Shown here piece after piece: positions 28,275 through 37,645 of a stretch of DNA of 64,000 nucleotides. The notes under the pieces were generated by a model. That model ran no database searches. It was not told the origin of the DNA and worked only from the letters and a program-made list of their open reading frames with translations. The position numbers were made by a program, and so were the translations under genes. This stretch comes from CBDCWT01 sp965223305 (GTDB lineage: Bacteria; Planctomycetota; Planctomycetia; Pirellulales; Pirellulaceae): the NCBI GenBank assembly GCA_965223305.1, contig CBDCWT010000016.1:62001-126000 (forward strand), given 5' to 3'. The first letter of the stretch is position 1; each line of letters begins with the position of its first letter.

Positions 28275-30101
28275 ATGATACTCGACGAAAACATCCCGCC
28301 CTTTGTTGACTGGATTTTGCCGGCGCTGTTCCTCTTCGCTTCGGTTGCCGTGGTGGTCTCGGTGGTTGGCTGGCTAATTGGTTTCATTGCGTCGGCCAGC
28401 AGGAGGGGACCTGTCGAGGGCTTCTACGCGGTGGCCAAGGTCATCGGCAGTGCCGTCGTCGATCTCACTCACTTTTCTTTTCGCCGCACTTTGGCAATTG
28501 CGCTGCTGGCGATTCAGGAAGCCATCCGCCGCCGTGTACTCATCGGGTTCGCGGTGTTTGTCCTCGTGATGCTCTTTGCTGGTTGGTATCTCGACGTGAA
28601 GAGCGACAGTCCCGCCAGGCTGTATCTGAGTTTCGTGCTCACTTCGTCCAACTACCTCGTCTTGATCTTGGCGCTCTTTCTAAGTGCTTTTAGTCTGCCT
28701 GCGGACATCAAGAACCGTACGATCTATACGGTCGTCACCAAGCCCGTGCGGTCGCTGGAAATCGTGCTGGGGCGGATCCTCGGTTTCACCGCGGTCGGCA
28801 CCTTGTTGCTGATCGGCATGTGTTTGATGAGCTACATCTTTGTGGTCCGGGGTGTCAGCCATCGACATCGTGGAGAAGATCTGTCGGAAGTGACTTCTGT
28901 TGTACCCGAAGGACCCGTATCGACCGGTCAGACGACGCTGGATGGACACCACCGGCATCAGATCGAGTTCTACGAAGATGGTTCGGGGGTTACCGACTTC
29001 ACCATGGGCCACCGGCATACGGTCGGCCAGCTGGCAGGCGCCGGTGACTATGAAACGAGCCGACCCCTGGAATCTCTTCAGGCCCGCGTGCCGCACTATG
29101 CGCGCCGCGACATGTTCGGCAACATCGACTTGATGTTCTTGGGACGAGACGGACGACCAGGAGCAGGTGTGAATGTCGGCAACGAACTGACCTATCGTAG
29201 TTACATCGCCGGCGACACCTTAGCGGCGGCGATTTGGACCTTCGACGGCGTCACTGCCGAGCGGTACCCCAATGGCATCGATCTCGAGTTGAACCTGCGT
29301 GTATTCCGCACGTTCGTGGGTGACATCGAGACCGGCGTGCTCGGGTCGATGACCATCAGGAACCCAAATGCGGCAGCGAAGACTCGACGCAGCGAAGCGA
29401 TCACGTTCGTGGCCAAGGAGTATACGTCGGACAAGCAACACATTCCTCGCAAGATTCGTGCGCTGGACGAGAACGGAGCCGTTGCGGACGTCGACCTTTT
29501 CGAGGACCTGACGGATAACGGAGTCATGCAGGTCGTGATTCAGTGCTCCGATCCGGGCCAGTACTTCGGCATGGCGCCTGCGGACGTCTACGTTCTCGAC
29601 TCTGGGGGACATTTCTGGATCAACTTTATCAAGGGATACGTCGGCATCTGGTTCCAGATGTTGTTGGTCAGCACTTTTGGCGTTACTTTTAGCACGTTCT
29701 TAAGCGGCGCGGTCGCCATGTTGGCCACCCTGTCAACGATCGTGATCGGGTTGTTTCATGAGTTTATCGTCGAGCTGTTCCGCGGCGAGCTGCAAGGCGG
29801 CGGCCCACTGGAAGCCACGATCCGCGTAATCAAACAGGAGAACTTGAGCGTCAATTTGGAAATTGGCAGCATTCCATTGGCCGTGGTCAAAGGGATCGAC
29901 GTCGTCTTCCTCTGGTTCCTGGGCGCTCTGGCAGTCGCTTTACCCAACTACACCAGTTTCAGCACCGCCGACTACGTCGCGCATGGATACAACATCCCGG
30001 CGGTACAGATCCTCATGGATCTGTTAAAAACGGGTGCCTACGTACTGATCGTCTCGATGATCGGATACTTCTTCATGAAAACGCGGGAGATCGCGGCATG
30101 A
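28275..30101 (+). CDS. ABC-2-like permease with large extracytoplasmic domain
   Basis: A 608-residue membrane protein. N-terminal helices (ILPALFLFASVAVVVSVVG, IGFAVFVLVMLFAGWYL, YLVLILALFLSAFSL) are followed by NRTIYTVVTKPVRSLEIVLG, the cytoplasmic coupling segment typical of ABC-2 permeases. A domain of about 300 residues, His-rich near its start (HHRHQIEFYEDG, MGHRHTVGQ), then lies outside the membrane. C-terminal helices follow (VAMLATLSTIVIGLFHEF and others). It pairs with the ATPase at 27211. The final codons overlap the next gene as ATGA. Confidence 0.82.
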   Translation: MILDENIPPFVDWILPALFLFASVAVVVSVVGWLIGFIASASRRGPVEGFYAVAKVIGSAVVDLTHFSFRRTLAIALLAIQEAIRRRVLIGFAVFVLVMLFAGWYLDVKSDSPARLYLSFVLTSSNYLVLILALFLSAFSLPADIKNRTIYTVVTKPVRSLEIVLGRILGFTAVGTLLLIGMCLMSYIFVVRGVSHRHRGEDLSEVTSVVPEGPVSTGQTTLDGHHRHQIEFYEDGSGVTDFTMGHRHTVGQLAGAGDYETSRPLESLQARVPHYARRDMFGNIDLMFLGRDGRPGAGVNVGNELTYRSYIAGDTLAAAIWTFDGVTAERYPNGIDLELNLRVFRTFVGDIETGVLGSMTIRNPNAAAKTRRSEAITFVAKEYTSDKQHIPRKIRALDENGAVADVDLFEDLTDNGVMQVVIQCSDPGQYFGMAPADVYVLDSGGHFWINFIKGYVGIWFQMLLVSTFGVTFSTFLSGAVAMLATLSTIVIGLFHEFIVELFRGELQGGGPLEATIRVIKQENLSVNLEIGSIPLAVVKGIDVVFLWFLGALAVALPNYTSFSTADYVAHGYNIPAVQILMDLLKTGAYVLIVSMIGYFFMKTREIAA

Positions 30102-31693
30102 TCCAGAATGCTTCTTTCCGACGCAAAGTCATCTACATGGCGCTCATCGCACTCCTGCTGATCCCGCTCTACACGATTGGCAACCCGGCCACGGGGGATC
30201 CCACCGACCCGGAGTCGACGCCCGGGGGGAAGCTATCGCAACTACGTGCTCAATACGATCTGTCGCAAGCCGAGTTGGGTGAGATCGATCCAGCCAGCGA
30301 ATCAATGAAGCTCGCCACGCTGGGACTCAAGGGCGTAGCGGTGAACATCCTCTGGACAAAAGCCAACCGTTACAAAAAGACGGAAAACTGGGAAGCGCTC
30401 ATCGCAGTGGTCAACCAGATGGCTAAGCTCCAGCCCAACTTCATTTCGGTCTGGGAATTTCAGTCCCATAATCTTTCGTACAACGTCTCCGTCGAACACG
30501 ACGACTATCGTTTTCGCTATGCCTGGGTCAAGAAGGGAATCGACTTCCTCATCAAGGGAACCCGCTACAACCGCCGGGAACCCAAGCTGTTTTGGTCTGT
30601 GGGTTGGTTTACCGGCCAAAAATTCGGCCGTTCTGACGAACGGAAGCAGTTTCGCAAGCTGTTCGCCGACGACGGGGACTTCCATGAGGTACTCGGCGAA
30701 CATGTGCCGGTCGAGTTCGAAGGGAAGGGACCCAGCGGCAAACCGGACAGCTGGTTGGTGAGCAAACTCTGGTTCAACAACGCTTACAGCATCATCGACA
30801 CCCAGGGCGTGCCGCTCCGCGGGAAGACTCCGCATATCTTCTACGCGGACGGTCCCAAAGCGCAAATGAACCATGCCACCGCTATTGAGGGAGAAGGCTT
30901 TTTCGACGAGCGGGCCGAGGACGCTTGGCGACAGGCAGGCGAACTCTGGGAAGCGTTTGGCAGGAGGCGGTTTCCAACCTCGTGGGGAGAGTACATTCGC
31001 TTGGCAGAGGAGGAAGCGAAGTGGGAGGAGTCCGAACGCTTGAAGCAGCAGCTGGACGAATTGCTGCCCGGCGTGCGTGACACGATTTTCGAAGAGAAAT
31101 TTGCTCAGCTGACACCGACGGAACAGAGGCTCTTGAAGGCCGGCGAGTTCGAGCGAAACGAGTTTGTCGACTACACGAATGCAGTCTTCAAAACGCAGAT
31201 CTCGACCCGCGAGATTGCCGAACGTGCCGATCCCGAGTTGCGGGCCGAGGCCTACCGGATCGCCGATGCAGCCAACACGACGGCGGTTACTGCGGACCGT
31301 ATCGACCGTTATCGAAGAAACGTCAACTACGAGTACTGGCGTACCCGCTGCGATGTGGAACAGCTGGCGGAAACGGTGGCGGCCAGAAAGCACGCGTACT
31401 TGGCCAACCAGCACATGGATGAAGCGCGGATTGCCAAAGCGCGCTCGGAGTTCGAATCGGCCTGGGACAACTGGGCTGCGATCTTTGAGGACCATCCAGA
31501 ACTGGTACAGGAGCTGATGGCTGACGACCTGATCGATGATATCAACCGCTACCGCGACCTCCTCTCTCAATTCGAGGAGGAACTGCCGGAAGACTTCAAG
31601 TTGATGAAGATCGTCGAGTTTCAAGAGTCGGGCGTCGAAGACATGGATGAAGAGTTGATCCAGACGAGCGAAGGCGCCAGCGCCCCCGACTGA
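30098..31693 (+). CDS. Membrane-anchored protein of unknown function, ABC-linked
   Basis: A 531-residue protein with one N-terminal membrane helix (VIYMALIALLLIPLYTIG) and a long soluble, helical, charged domain. It contains WTKANRYKKTENWEALIAVV and HNLSYNVSVEHDDYRFRY, which look like repeat helices of a TPR-like fold. The translational overlap with the permease implies it acts with that transporter, perhaps as an extracytoplasmic partner. No enzyme motif is found. A 480-residue antisense frame over the same DNA is a shadow. Confidence 0.75.
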   Translation: MIQNASFRRKVIYMALIALLLIPLYTIGNPATGDPTDPESTPGGKLSQLRAQYDLSQAELGEIDPASESMKLATLGLKGVAVNILWTKANRYKKTENWEALIAVVNQMAKLQPNFISVWEFQSHNLSYNVSVEHDDYRFRYAWVKKGIDFLIKGTRYNRREPKLFWSVGWFTGQKFGRSDERKQFRKLFADDGDFHEVLGEHVPVEFEGKGPSGKPDSWLVSKLWFNNAYSIIDTQGVPLRGKTPHIFYADGPKAQMNHATAIEGEGFFDERAEDAWRQAGELWEAFGRRRFPTSWGEYIRLAEEEAKWEESERLKQQLDELLPGVRDTIFEEKFAQLTPTEQRLLKAGEFERNEFVDYTNAVFKTQISTREIAERADPELRAEAYRIADAANTTAVTADRIDRYRRNVNYEYWRTRCDVEQLAETVAARKHAYLANQHMDEARIAKARSEFESAWDNWAAIFEDHPELVQELMADDLIDDINRYRDLLSQFEEELPEDFKLMKIVEFQESGVEDMDEELIQTSEGASAPD

Positions 31694-32141
31694 GTGCAGC
31701 AAAGTAGCAGGCACGCACGTCCTGCCGCCCAAAGTAGCAGGCACGCTCCGCGTGCCGTCCGCTCGTTAACCCGGATTATTCATGAAGATCGTCGCGAGAG
31801 GTTGTAAGTACGTTCGTGGCAAGGAAGGCGAGCAATTCTTCCGCAGGCGTATTGAAGCAATACGTCGAGGGAGAATTGTGAAGCATGACGACGCCAAGGA
31901 TGGACTTACGACCTCGCAGCAGATCGCTCATGAATAATTCGGGTTAAGAAAGCAGGCCCTCTGGTTACGGCACACGGAGTGTGCCTACTACCGTGCAGCA
32001 ACCCTCATCGCCCCCTGCTCTCTCGACTGCCTTTTCCCTTTCGAACCTCCTCTCCGGAGGGCGTGCCGCAGCCCGGCTACGACGGTGGCCGAAATCAGGT
32101 AAGCTGACAATTTGCCACGCAACGAACCGCAGGACGAAGCT
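31694..32141. other. Repeat-filled intergenic region before purH
   Basis: Short GTAGCAGGCACGC...GTGCCG palindromes lie at about 31700-31760 and again at about 31955-31990. They flank fold-back element copy C at 31767-31946. No gene is seen. Confidence 0.75.
31767..31946 (+). mobile_element. 180-bp TA-flanked fold-back element, copy C
   Basis: Identical length and ends to the other copies, nearly identical to copy B. The 51-codon frame is 31782-31937 with one change relative to copy B (Glu to Asp). Removing the element leaves GCTCGT-TA-AGAAAG. Confidence 0.9.
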
Positions 32142-33728
32142 ATGGAATCACCGCCCATTCGGCGTGCGTTGATCAGTGTCAGTGACAAGCTGGGCTTGGG
32201 CGAGTTCGCCGGATCGCTGGCAGCTGCCGGCGTCACCCTCTACAGTACCGGCGGCACTCGCCGTTTCTTGGAAGCGCAGGGAATCGAGGTGAGGGACGTT
32301 TCGGCCTACACTGGGTTTCCCGAGATGATGGACGGGAGGCTCAAGACGCTCCATCCAAAGGTGTTCGGCGGCATTCTTTGCCGCCACGATCGCCAGGACG
32401 ACCGGGAGGCCCTGGCGGAACATCAGATCGAGTCCTTCGAGCTCGTCGTGGTCAACCTCTATCCGTTTGAAGCCACAGTTGCCCGCCGTGGTGTAACCGT
32501 GAATGAAGCGATCGAACAGATTGACATCGGGGGACCAAGTTTGGTGAGGGCTGCGGCCAAGAACCATGCTTTTGTGACGGTCGTCACGCAGCCGGAACAT
32601 TACACGGCCGTGCTCGCAGAGATTCAGCAGGAGGGCCGCACTTCGCACGAGCTGCGTCGGCAGTTAGCCGCCGAGGCATTTGCGAGAACCGCATCGTATG
32701 ACGAGGCAATCGCCGGTTACTTTGTCTCGTCAAGCAGCGACGCCTCGTCAAGCGACGACTCATTTTTCCCACCTGAGCTGACTTTGCCGCTGCGTCGTAA
32801 GTCGGTCTTGCGTTATGGCGAGAATCCACATCAATGCGCTGCCATCTACGAGCATGCAGCGGACGATCGTCCCGGCATCGTGTCAGCGCGGCAACTCAAC
32901 GGCAAGGAGCTATCTTTCAACAACCTGTTGGACTTGGACAGCGCACTGAACATCGTGCGGTCGTTTGTCGATCCCGCAGTTACGGTAATCAAACACAACA
33001 ACCCCTGTGGAGCTGCTGTTGACGCGGCGCTCGCCGAAGCCCTGCGGAAAGCGATGGAAGGCGATCCGGTCAGCGCGTTTGGATCTGTCTTAGGTTTCAA
33101 CCGCTTGCTGGATGTTGCAGAAGCGGAGTTCCTCGCACAGCCGGGGTTGTTTGTCGAGGCGATTGTGGCTCCCGGTTTTTCACCAGCAGCTGTAGAAATC
33201 CTGACGACAAAGCCCAAGTGGCGCAACAACGTTCGCCTCATGGAGGTCGGCACCGTCGACCAGCCGTCGGGCGAACAGCAGTATCGGTTCGTAGGTGGAG
33301 GCCTACTGGTTCAAGATGCCGATGTGGAAACCGATCCGGAAGACCAGTGGAGAGTGGCTACCGAACACCATCCCTCGGACAAACAGATGGAAGAACTCCG
33401 CTTCGGCTGGGCCATAGCGCGCCACGTGAAGTCGAACGCCATCGTGCTTTCGAGAGACCGCGCGGTCTGCGGAGTTGGAGCGGGGCAGATGAGTCGAGTC
33501 GATTCGGTCGATATCGCGATCAAGAAGGCAGGCGACCGAGCCGCCGGATCGGTCCTCTCCTCGGATGCCTTTTTTCCCTTCCCCGATTCGATCCACAAGG
33601 CGGCACTTGCCGGTGTTGGGGCCATCATCCAACCGGGCGGATCCAAGAAGGACAATGAAGTCGTGGCCGCTTGCAATGAACACGGCATGCCGATGATCTT
33701 CACCGGGCGAAGGCATTTCAAACACTGA
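32142..33728 (+). CDS. purH: Bifunctional AICAR formyltransferase/IMP cyclohydrolase
   Basis: A 528-residue enzyme for the last two steps of IMP synthesis. The N-terminal MGS-like cyclohydrolase domain has ALISVSDKLGLGEFA, STGGTRRFL and GRLKTLHPKVFGGIL. The C-terminal transformylase has the catalytic KHNNPCGAA, GKELSFNNLLDLD and QPGGSKKDNEVV. ATG 32142 is chosen, and the TTG upstream gives a leader unlike the family. Length and motif order are typical. Confidence 0.95.
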   Translation: MESPPIRRALISVSDKLGLGEFAGSLAAAGVTLYSTGGTRRFLEAQGIEVRDVSAYTGFPEMMDGRLKTLHPKVFGGILCRHDRQDDREALAEHQIESFELVVVNLYPFEATVARRGVTVNEAIEQIDIGGPSLVRAAAKNHAFVTVVTQPEHYTAVLAEIQQEGRTSHELRRQLAAEAFARTASYDEAIAGYFVSSSSDASSSDDSFFPPELTLPLRRKSVLRYGENPHQCAAIYEHAADDRPGIVSARQLNGKELSFNNLLDLDSALNIVRSFVDPAVTVIKHNNPCGAAVDAALAEALRKAMEGDPVSAFGSVLGFNRLLDVAEAEFLAQPGLFVEAIVAPGFSPAAVEILTTKPKWRNNVRLMEVGTVDQPSGEQQYRFVGGGLLVQDADVETDPEDQWRVATEHHPSDKQMEELRFGWAIARHVKSNAIVLSRDRAVCGVGAGQMSRVDSVDIAIKKAGDRAAGSVLSSDAFFPFPDSIHKAALAGVGAIIQPGGSKKDNEVVAACNEHGMPMIFTGRRHFKH

Positions 33729-33832
33729 TCCAATCTGCTGGGCGCCGAGCGCTGCGAATACGTCTGGCTCGAAGTTCTAAAACTCGGCAATGTCTACATC
33801 ACCTAGATCGACTAAATGGAGTCAGACGTAGC

Positions 33833-34618
33833 TTGACCACGATTCTCGACAAGATCGTTATCGCCAAACGCAAGGAGATTGTGGCTGCGAAGCAGAGGCG
33901 GCCGGAAGCCGAGCTTCGCGAACGGCTGGACGAAGCCCCGCCACTGCGAGGGTTCTTCCGCGAGTTGGCGGCGGAGGGGCCCATTCGGTTGATCGCGGAA
34001 GTCAAGCAGGCAAGCCCGTCCAAGGGGATCATCCGAGAGGACTTCGACCCCGTGAGTATCGCTCGTTCGTACCAGAACCACGGGGCGAGTTGTTTAAGCG
34101 TGTTGACGGATGAGGGCTTCTTCCGGGGCCATCTCGACGATCTCCGTGCAATTCGCCGCGAGGTCTCTATACCGATTTTGCGGAAAGACTTTATCCTCGA
34201 CCCTTATCAGCTCGTCGAGGCCCGCTTGGCAGGCGCGGACGCAGTCCTGCTGATCGCCGAGTGCCTCGACGATGGCACCTTGCAGCAGCTGCATGCGGAG
34301 GCGATCGAGCTTGGCATGGCAGCGCTGGTTGAATTCTACGAGCCGGAGAACCTGCCGCGTGTCATTTCAGCGGGAGCAACTCTCGTCGGCGTGAACAACC
34401 GCGACTTGCGGACGTTTGATGTCGATCTGGACCACACGATTCGGATGAAGGAACAGATCCCAGCGGGGTGTGTGGTAGTGGGTGAGAGTGGGATTCGCTC
34501 GCGGCAGGACGTCGAACGGCTCGAGCAGGCTGGCATCGATGCCATTCTGGTTGGCGAGCACCTAATGTCTCATCCAGACGTGGGGGCTGCGGTCGATCTG
34601 CTGTTGGGTAAAACGTAG
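33833..34618 (+). CDS. trpC: Indole-3-glycerol phosphate synthase
   Basis: A 261-residue TIM-barrel enzyme that closes the indole ring in tryptophan synthesis. Catalytic segments are complete: LIAEVKQASPSKGII (Lys and Ser), VLTDEGFFRG, ILRKDFILDPYQL, GVNNRDLRTF and VVGESGIRS. The likely start is TTG 33833 (MTTILDKIV), with GGAG about 11 bases upstream. Other trp genes are absent nearby, so the pathway genes are dispersed. It is convergent with mutY. Confidence 0.95.
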   Translation: MTTILDKIVIAKRKEIVAAKQRRPEAELRERLDEAPPLRGFFRELAAEGPIRLIAEVKQASPSKGIIREDFDPVSIARSYQNHGASCLSVLTDEGFFRGHLDDLRAIRREVSIPILRKDFILDPYQLVEARLAGADAVLLIAECLDDGTLQQLHAEAIELGMAALVEFYEPENLPRVISAGATLVGVNNRDLRTFDVDLDHTIRMKEQIPAGCVVVGESGIRSRQDVERLEQAGIDAILVGEHLMSHPDVGAAVDLLLGKT

Positions 34619-34625
34619 CGAAAAC

Positions 34626-34641
34626 TGCCATCAAACTGGCA
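34626..34641. terminator. Small hairpin between convergent trpC and mutY
   Basis: TGCCA and TGGCA face each other across a six-base loop in the 25-base gap between the two stop codons. There is no clear T run, so a terminator role is uncertain. Confidence 0.25.
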
Positions 34642-34643
34642 TG

Positions 34644-35711
34644 TTAGACCAGCGTTCTGGCGATCTTTCGCCCGGTGACGCTCAGCGGATATTCGTTAAG
34701 TTGCTCCGCCTCGACCCATCGGCTCTGATTGCCTCGCAACGGTCCCTTCTTAAAGCGCCCCTCGTAGCAAACTAGAGTGATACGGAAACGGGTAACGCCG
34801 TGTTTGATCGTCGCGAGTTGTGGTCCGGGCGCGATCGTCACGCCGGTCAGCCGCTGGACGTTGGCAGCGAGCTGATGTGTCGGATCGGTACTCTGCTCCA
34901 GGGGAAAGCGCGGGAAATCCCAAAGGCCCGCCCACCGCTCATTGTCACCACATCGCCGTAGCAACACCCTGCTGTCGCGGCGGATCACGACACACGCTTC
35001 GCGCACCAACTCGTACTTTTTCCGACGCCGGGCAACGGGGATTTTTGCTTGTAGTCCCCTCGCTTTGGTCGGGCAAAGCGGCGCGACCGGGCAGCTTCCG
35101 CAATTTGGTTCACGCGGCGTACAGATCAAGCTCCCCAGTTCCATCAGTGCTTGATTGAAGTCTCCTACTTGCTTCCTGGGTAAGATCGATTCGGCGAACT
35201 CCCACAACCGATGCTGGCCGGTACTGCCTACGGGGTCGTCGCGCATCGCCAGCAAGCGGCTAAACAGGCGGACTGTGTTTGCTTCCAGCACGGGTTGCCG
35301 GTCATCCCAGGCGATCGACAGAATGGCTCCGGCCGTGTAGCGGCCGATTCCTGGCAGCGCACGGGCGTCTGCCGGGTCGCGCGGAAATCGGCCGGCGTGC
35401 TCGGTGGCGATTACTTTCGCTGCCCGCAGCAGCTGCCGCGCACGCCTGTAGTAACCTAAGCCTTCCCAGAGCCGCAGAACTTCCTCCTCGTCGGCCTCAG
35501 CAAGCGCTACGACCGTGGGGAAAGCGGCTACGAACCGCTCAAAATACGGGACGACTGTCTCGACCTGAGTCTGTTGCAGCATGATCTCGCTGACCCAAAT
35601 GAAATACGGGTCTTTAACACGCCGCCAGGGCAGATCCCGCGCCTGACGACGAAACCAGGCCAACAAACGTCGGCGAAATCGTTGTTTCCAGCTTGCGTCG
35701 GGTGGTGGCAT
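34644..35711 (-). CDS. mutY: MutY-like A/G-specific adenine glycosylase with Asp-to-Glu change
   Basis: A 355-residue base-excision repair enzyme that removes A opposite 8-oxoG. Present are the catalytic Glu42 region EIMLQQTQV, the helix-hairpin-helix LPGIGRYTAGAI, the 4Fe-4S cluster CTPREPNCGSCPVAPLC with standard spacing, and a C-terminal NUDIX-like lesion-recognition domain. The expected LDGNV motif with the catalytic Asp reads VLEANTVR, so Glu143 replaces Asp and Ala replaces Gly. The start is ATG 35711 (MPPPDASWKQRF), and the longer open frame upstream is spurious. Planctomycete relatives may share the change. Activity is otherwise expected. Confidence 0.88.
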   Translation of the reverse strand: MPPPDASWKQRFRRRLLAWFRRQARDLPWRRVKDPYFIWVSEIMLQQTQVETVVPYFERFVAAFPTVVALAEADEEEVLRLWEGLGYYRRARQLLRAAKVIATEHAGRFPRDPADARALPGIGRYTAGAILSIAWDDRQPVLEANTVRLFSRLLAMRDDPVGSTGQHRLWEFAESILPRKQVGDFNQALMELGSLICTPREPNCGSCPVAPLCPTKARGLQAKIPVARRRKKYELVREACVVIRRDSRVLLRRCGDNERWAGLWDFPRFPLEQSTDPTHQLAANVQRLTGVTIAPGPQLATIKHGVTRFRITLVCYEGRFKKGPLRGNQSRWVEAEQLNEYPLSVTGRKIARTLV

Positions 35712-35764
35712 GTTCGTTCCCAAAGCGGTCGGCCTGTTGCCGGCCGGCGTTTCTCCTGCTTGCG

Positions 35765-36487
35765 TCACGGCCGGGCGCCGATTACTTGACCCGCTAGCTC
35801 CGGCACAATCAAGAACTGATAGATCGCGTAGAAATGACAAGCACTTCCGCCGACAACAAACAGGTGCCACAGGGCGTGCAGGTATGGGGCGCGGTGATCG
35901 ATCTTCAAAAACAGCGTTCCGAGCGTGTAACTCAATCCACCGACTGCCATCCAGAACAGCGTGCTGGCCGGGACCTCTCGGAACAAGAACGCGGCTGGTA
36001 TCCAACCGAACAGGATGTAGCTATGCGTCTGCATGTTGTTGACACGGTGCCGTACGACAACCTTCGAGAAGAACCCCGCCCCCGCGGCCAACCACAGCGC
36101 GGCCAGGCCAACTTGGCGAGCGGGAGGGACCAGGGCCGCCCACGCGAACGGTGTGTAGGTCCCGGCAATCAGGAGGTAGACCGCGCCTTGATCCCAGGCC
36201 CTCAGCCGATCCTGCATCCGCGATCTCTTCACCAGATGTGACAACGTCGAGAGCGCGTACAGTCCCACGAGCGTGACAAGGAAAACACTGCAGGAAAAGA
36301 GCGTCCCTAAACGCAGCAACGAGGCGGAACGGGCAACCAGCAGCGCGCCCATGATACTCAGGATGAACCCAAGTGCATGGGTTAGGCCATTCGCTATCTC
36401 CTCGGCGACCGAACGCTGGGGAGCGTCATTCGAGTATGCCGTCAACTTCGCGTCACAGCCTCCTGCAAGATTCCGTGTCCTTGGCAT
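35765..36487 (-). CDS. Haemolysin III/YqfA-family membrane protein
   Basis: A 240-residue protein with seven predicted membrane helices, of the haemolysin III (PAQR-related) family. Landmarks are EEIANGLTHALGFILSIMG, the TLSHL segment, DQGAVYLLIAGTYTPFAW and a final ALWHLFVVGGSACHFYAIY, with His and Asp positions characteristic of the family metal site. ATG 36487 is preferred to the frame start at 36511. The physiological role of the family in bacteria is poorly known. Confidence 0.9.
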   Translation of the reverse strand: MPRTRNLAGGCDAKLTAYSNDAPQRSVAEEIANGLTHALGFILSIMGALLVARSASLLRLGTLFSCSVFLVTLVGLYALSTLSHLVKRSRMQDRLRAWDQGAVYLLIAGTYTPFAWAALVPPARQVGLAALWLAAGAGFFSKVVVRHRVNNMQTHSYILFGWIPAAFLFREVPASTLFWMAVGGLSYTLGTLFLKIDHRAPYLHALWHLFVVGGSACHFYAIYQFLIVPELAGQVIGARP

Positions 36488-36517
36488 GGCCTGAGCGCAG
36501 CGCCAAGTCAATGGGAA

Positions 36518-36652
36518 CCCGAAGCGTTAGTCTTGATGTTGCGCTTCCGCCGGGTGGCAGGTGAAAGCGCCGGGTACTTCGTAACCCGAAGCGTCAGCGA
36601 GGGGAGTTTGATGTACCATCGCAAGTTGTTCCCTCGCTTACGCTTCGGGTTC
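36518..36652. repeat. AACCCGAAGCGTCAGCGAGGG palindrome with half-copy
   Basis: A full palindrome lies at about 36581-36652, matching 23971-24044 including the loop GATGTACCATCGCAAG. A partial arm begins near 36518. It lies between the haemolysin III start and the transketolase C-terminal gene end. Confidence 0.8.
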
Positions 36653-36672
36653 CGATTGATGCAAGAGCCCAA

Positions 36673-37617
36673 CTACAGCCCCCGGCCTTCGACGAGCTGG
36701 GTGTAGGCCTCCGCGAGTGAGCGGACCACGGCCTCCGCGTCCAGCTGAAAATGTTCCCGGGCAAAGGACTGGTTTCCCGCCTGGCAGAGAAACCGGTCGG
36801 CAGTCCCTAGACGCACCAGAGCTGCCTGCGGCTGGGGCTGGTCTGCCAACCATTCCGCCACGGCACCACCCAAGCCGCCCAACACACTATGTTCTTCCAG
36901 CGTCGCGACTAACTTTGCGGCGCGGAAGCACTCTTTAAGCAACTCGTCATCCAGCGGCTTGACTGTGTGCAGGCTGACGACTCCCGCAGCTATTCCTTGC
37001 GTCTGCAAGCGGTCGGCCGCCTCGACGGCAATCGGCAGGAGATTGCCTGTACTGACAATGACCATTTCCCTTCCCGGCCGGATCTGGATGCCCTGCCCGA
37101 TGTCAAAAGCCGGTTCGCACGCATGCACTTCTGGCTCTCCCTTCTTTCCCAAACGAAGGTAGGCCGGCTGCGAACCACGAAGCAGCGCTTTGACCGCCGC
37201 TCGCACTTCCCAACCATCACCGGGACAGACAACTTGCAAGCGGGGAAGCGCTCGCAACATCGCGATGTCCTCGCAGGAATGGTGCGTTGCCCCGAGAGAC
37301 GCGTACGACAGTCCGCCACCGACACCCACAATCAAGACGGGCGCATTGTGATAGCAGACGTCGACTCGTATCTGCTCCAAGCAGCGAGCTGTGATAAACG
37401 GCGTGATGGTATAGACGACGGGACGCATACCGCTCAGCGCCAGCCCGGCTGCGACGCTCAGCATATTCGCTTCGGCAACTCCGCAGTTGAAGAATCGCCC
37501 CGGACACCGGCGTTTGAAGTCGTCAAACATTCGGTTTCCGATGTCACCCGACAACAACACGACGCTGGGATCGTGAGCCGCCAGGTCGGTCAATTGGGCT
37601 GCGAAGGCGTTGCGCAT
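36673..37617 (-). CDS. Transketolase, C-terminal subunit
   Basis: A 314-residue protein corresponding to the pyrimidine-binding and C-terminal domains of transketolase/DXS-type enzymes. The Glu that activates thiamine diphosphate is expected in FNCGVAEANMLSVAAGLALSG, and the C-terminal domain has MVIVSTGNLLPIAVEAA and EEHSVLGGLGGAVAEWLAD. It pairs with the N-terminal subunit encoded 28 bases upstream. Split transketolases are common in archaea and in secondary sugar clusters. Here the pair lies in one operon with sugar-activating enzymes, so a role in making an unusual sugar is more likely than central metabolism. Confidence 0.88.
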   Translation of the reverse strand: MRNAFAAQLTDLAAHDPSVVLLSGDIGNRMFDDFKRRCPGRFFNCGVAEANMLSVAAGLALSGMRPVVYTITPFITARCLEQIRVDVCYHNAPVLIVGVGGGLSYASLGATHHSCEDIAMLRALPRLQVVCPGDGWEVRAAVKALLRGSQPAYLRLGKKGEPEVHACEPAFDIGQGIQIRPGREMVIVSTGNLLPIAVEAADRLQTQGIAAGVVSLHTVKPLDDELLKECFRAAKLVATLEEHSVLGGLGGAVAEWLADQPQPQAALVRLGTADRFLCQAGNQSFAREHFQLDAEAVVRSLAEAYTQLVEGRGL

Positions 37618-37645
37618 AGTCCAGTATGTTTCGGCTGCGGTTGTT

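Noticed and set aside
30302..31744. A 480-residue minus-strand frame
   Set aside because: It is antisense to the anchored ABC-linked gene, lacks any motif, and arises from codon bias.
34644..36005. Extended mutY frame to 36005
   Set aside because: The extra 98 residues overlap the haemolysin III gene in another frame and are unlike MutY.
36518..36652. Rho-independent terminator
   Set aside because: The palindrome is one of a dispersed family and lacks a T run, so a repeat is the simpler reading.
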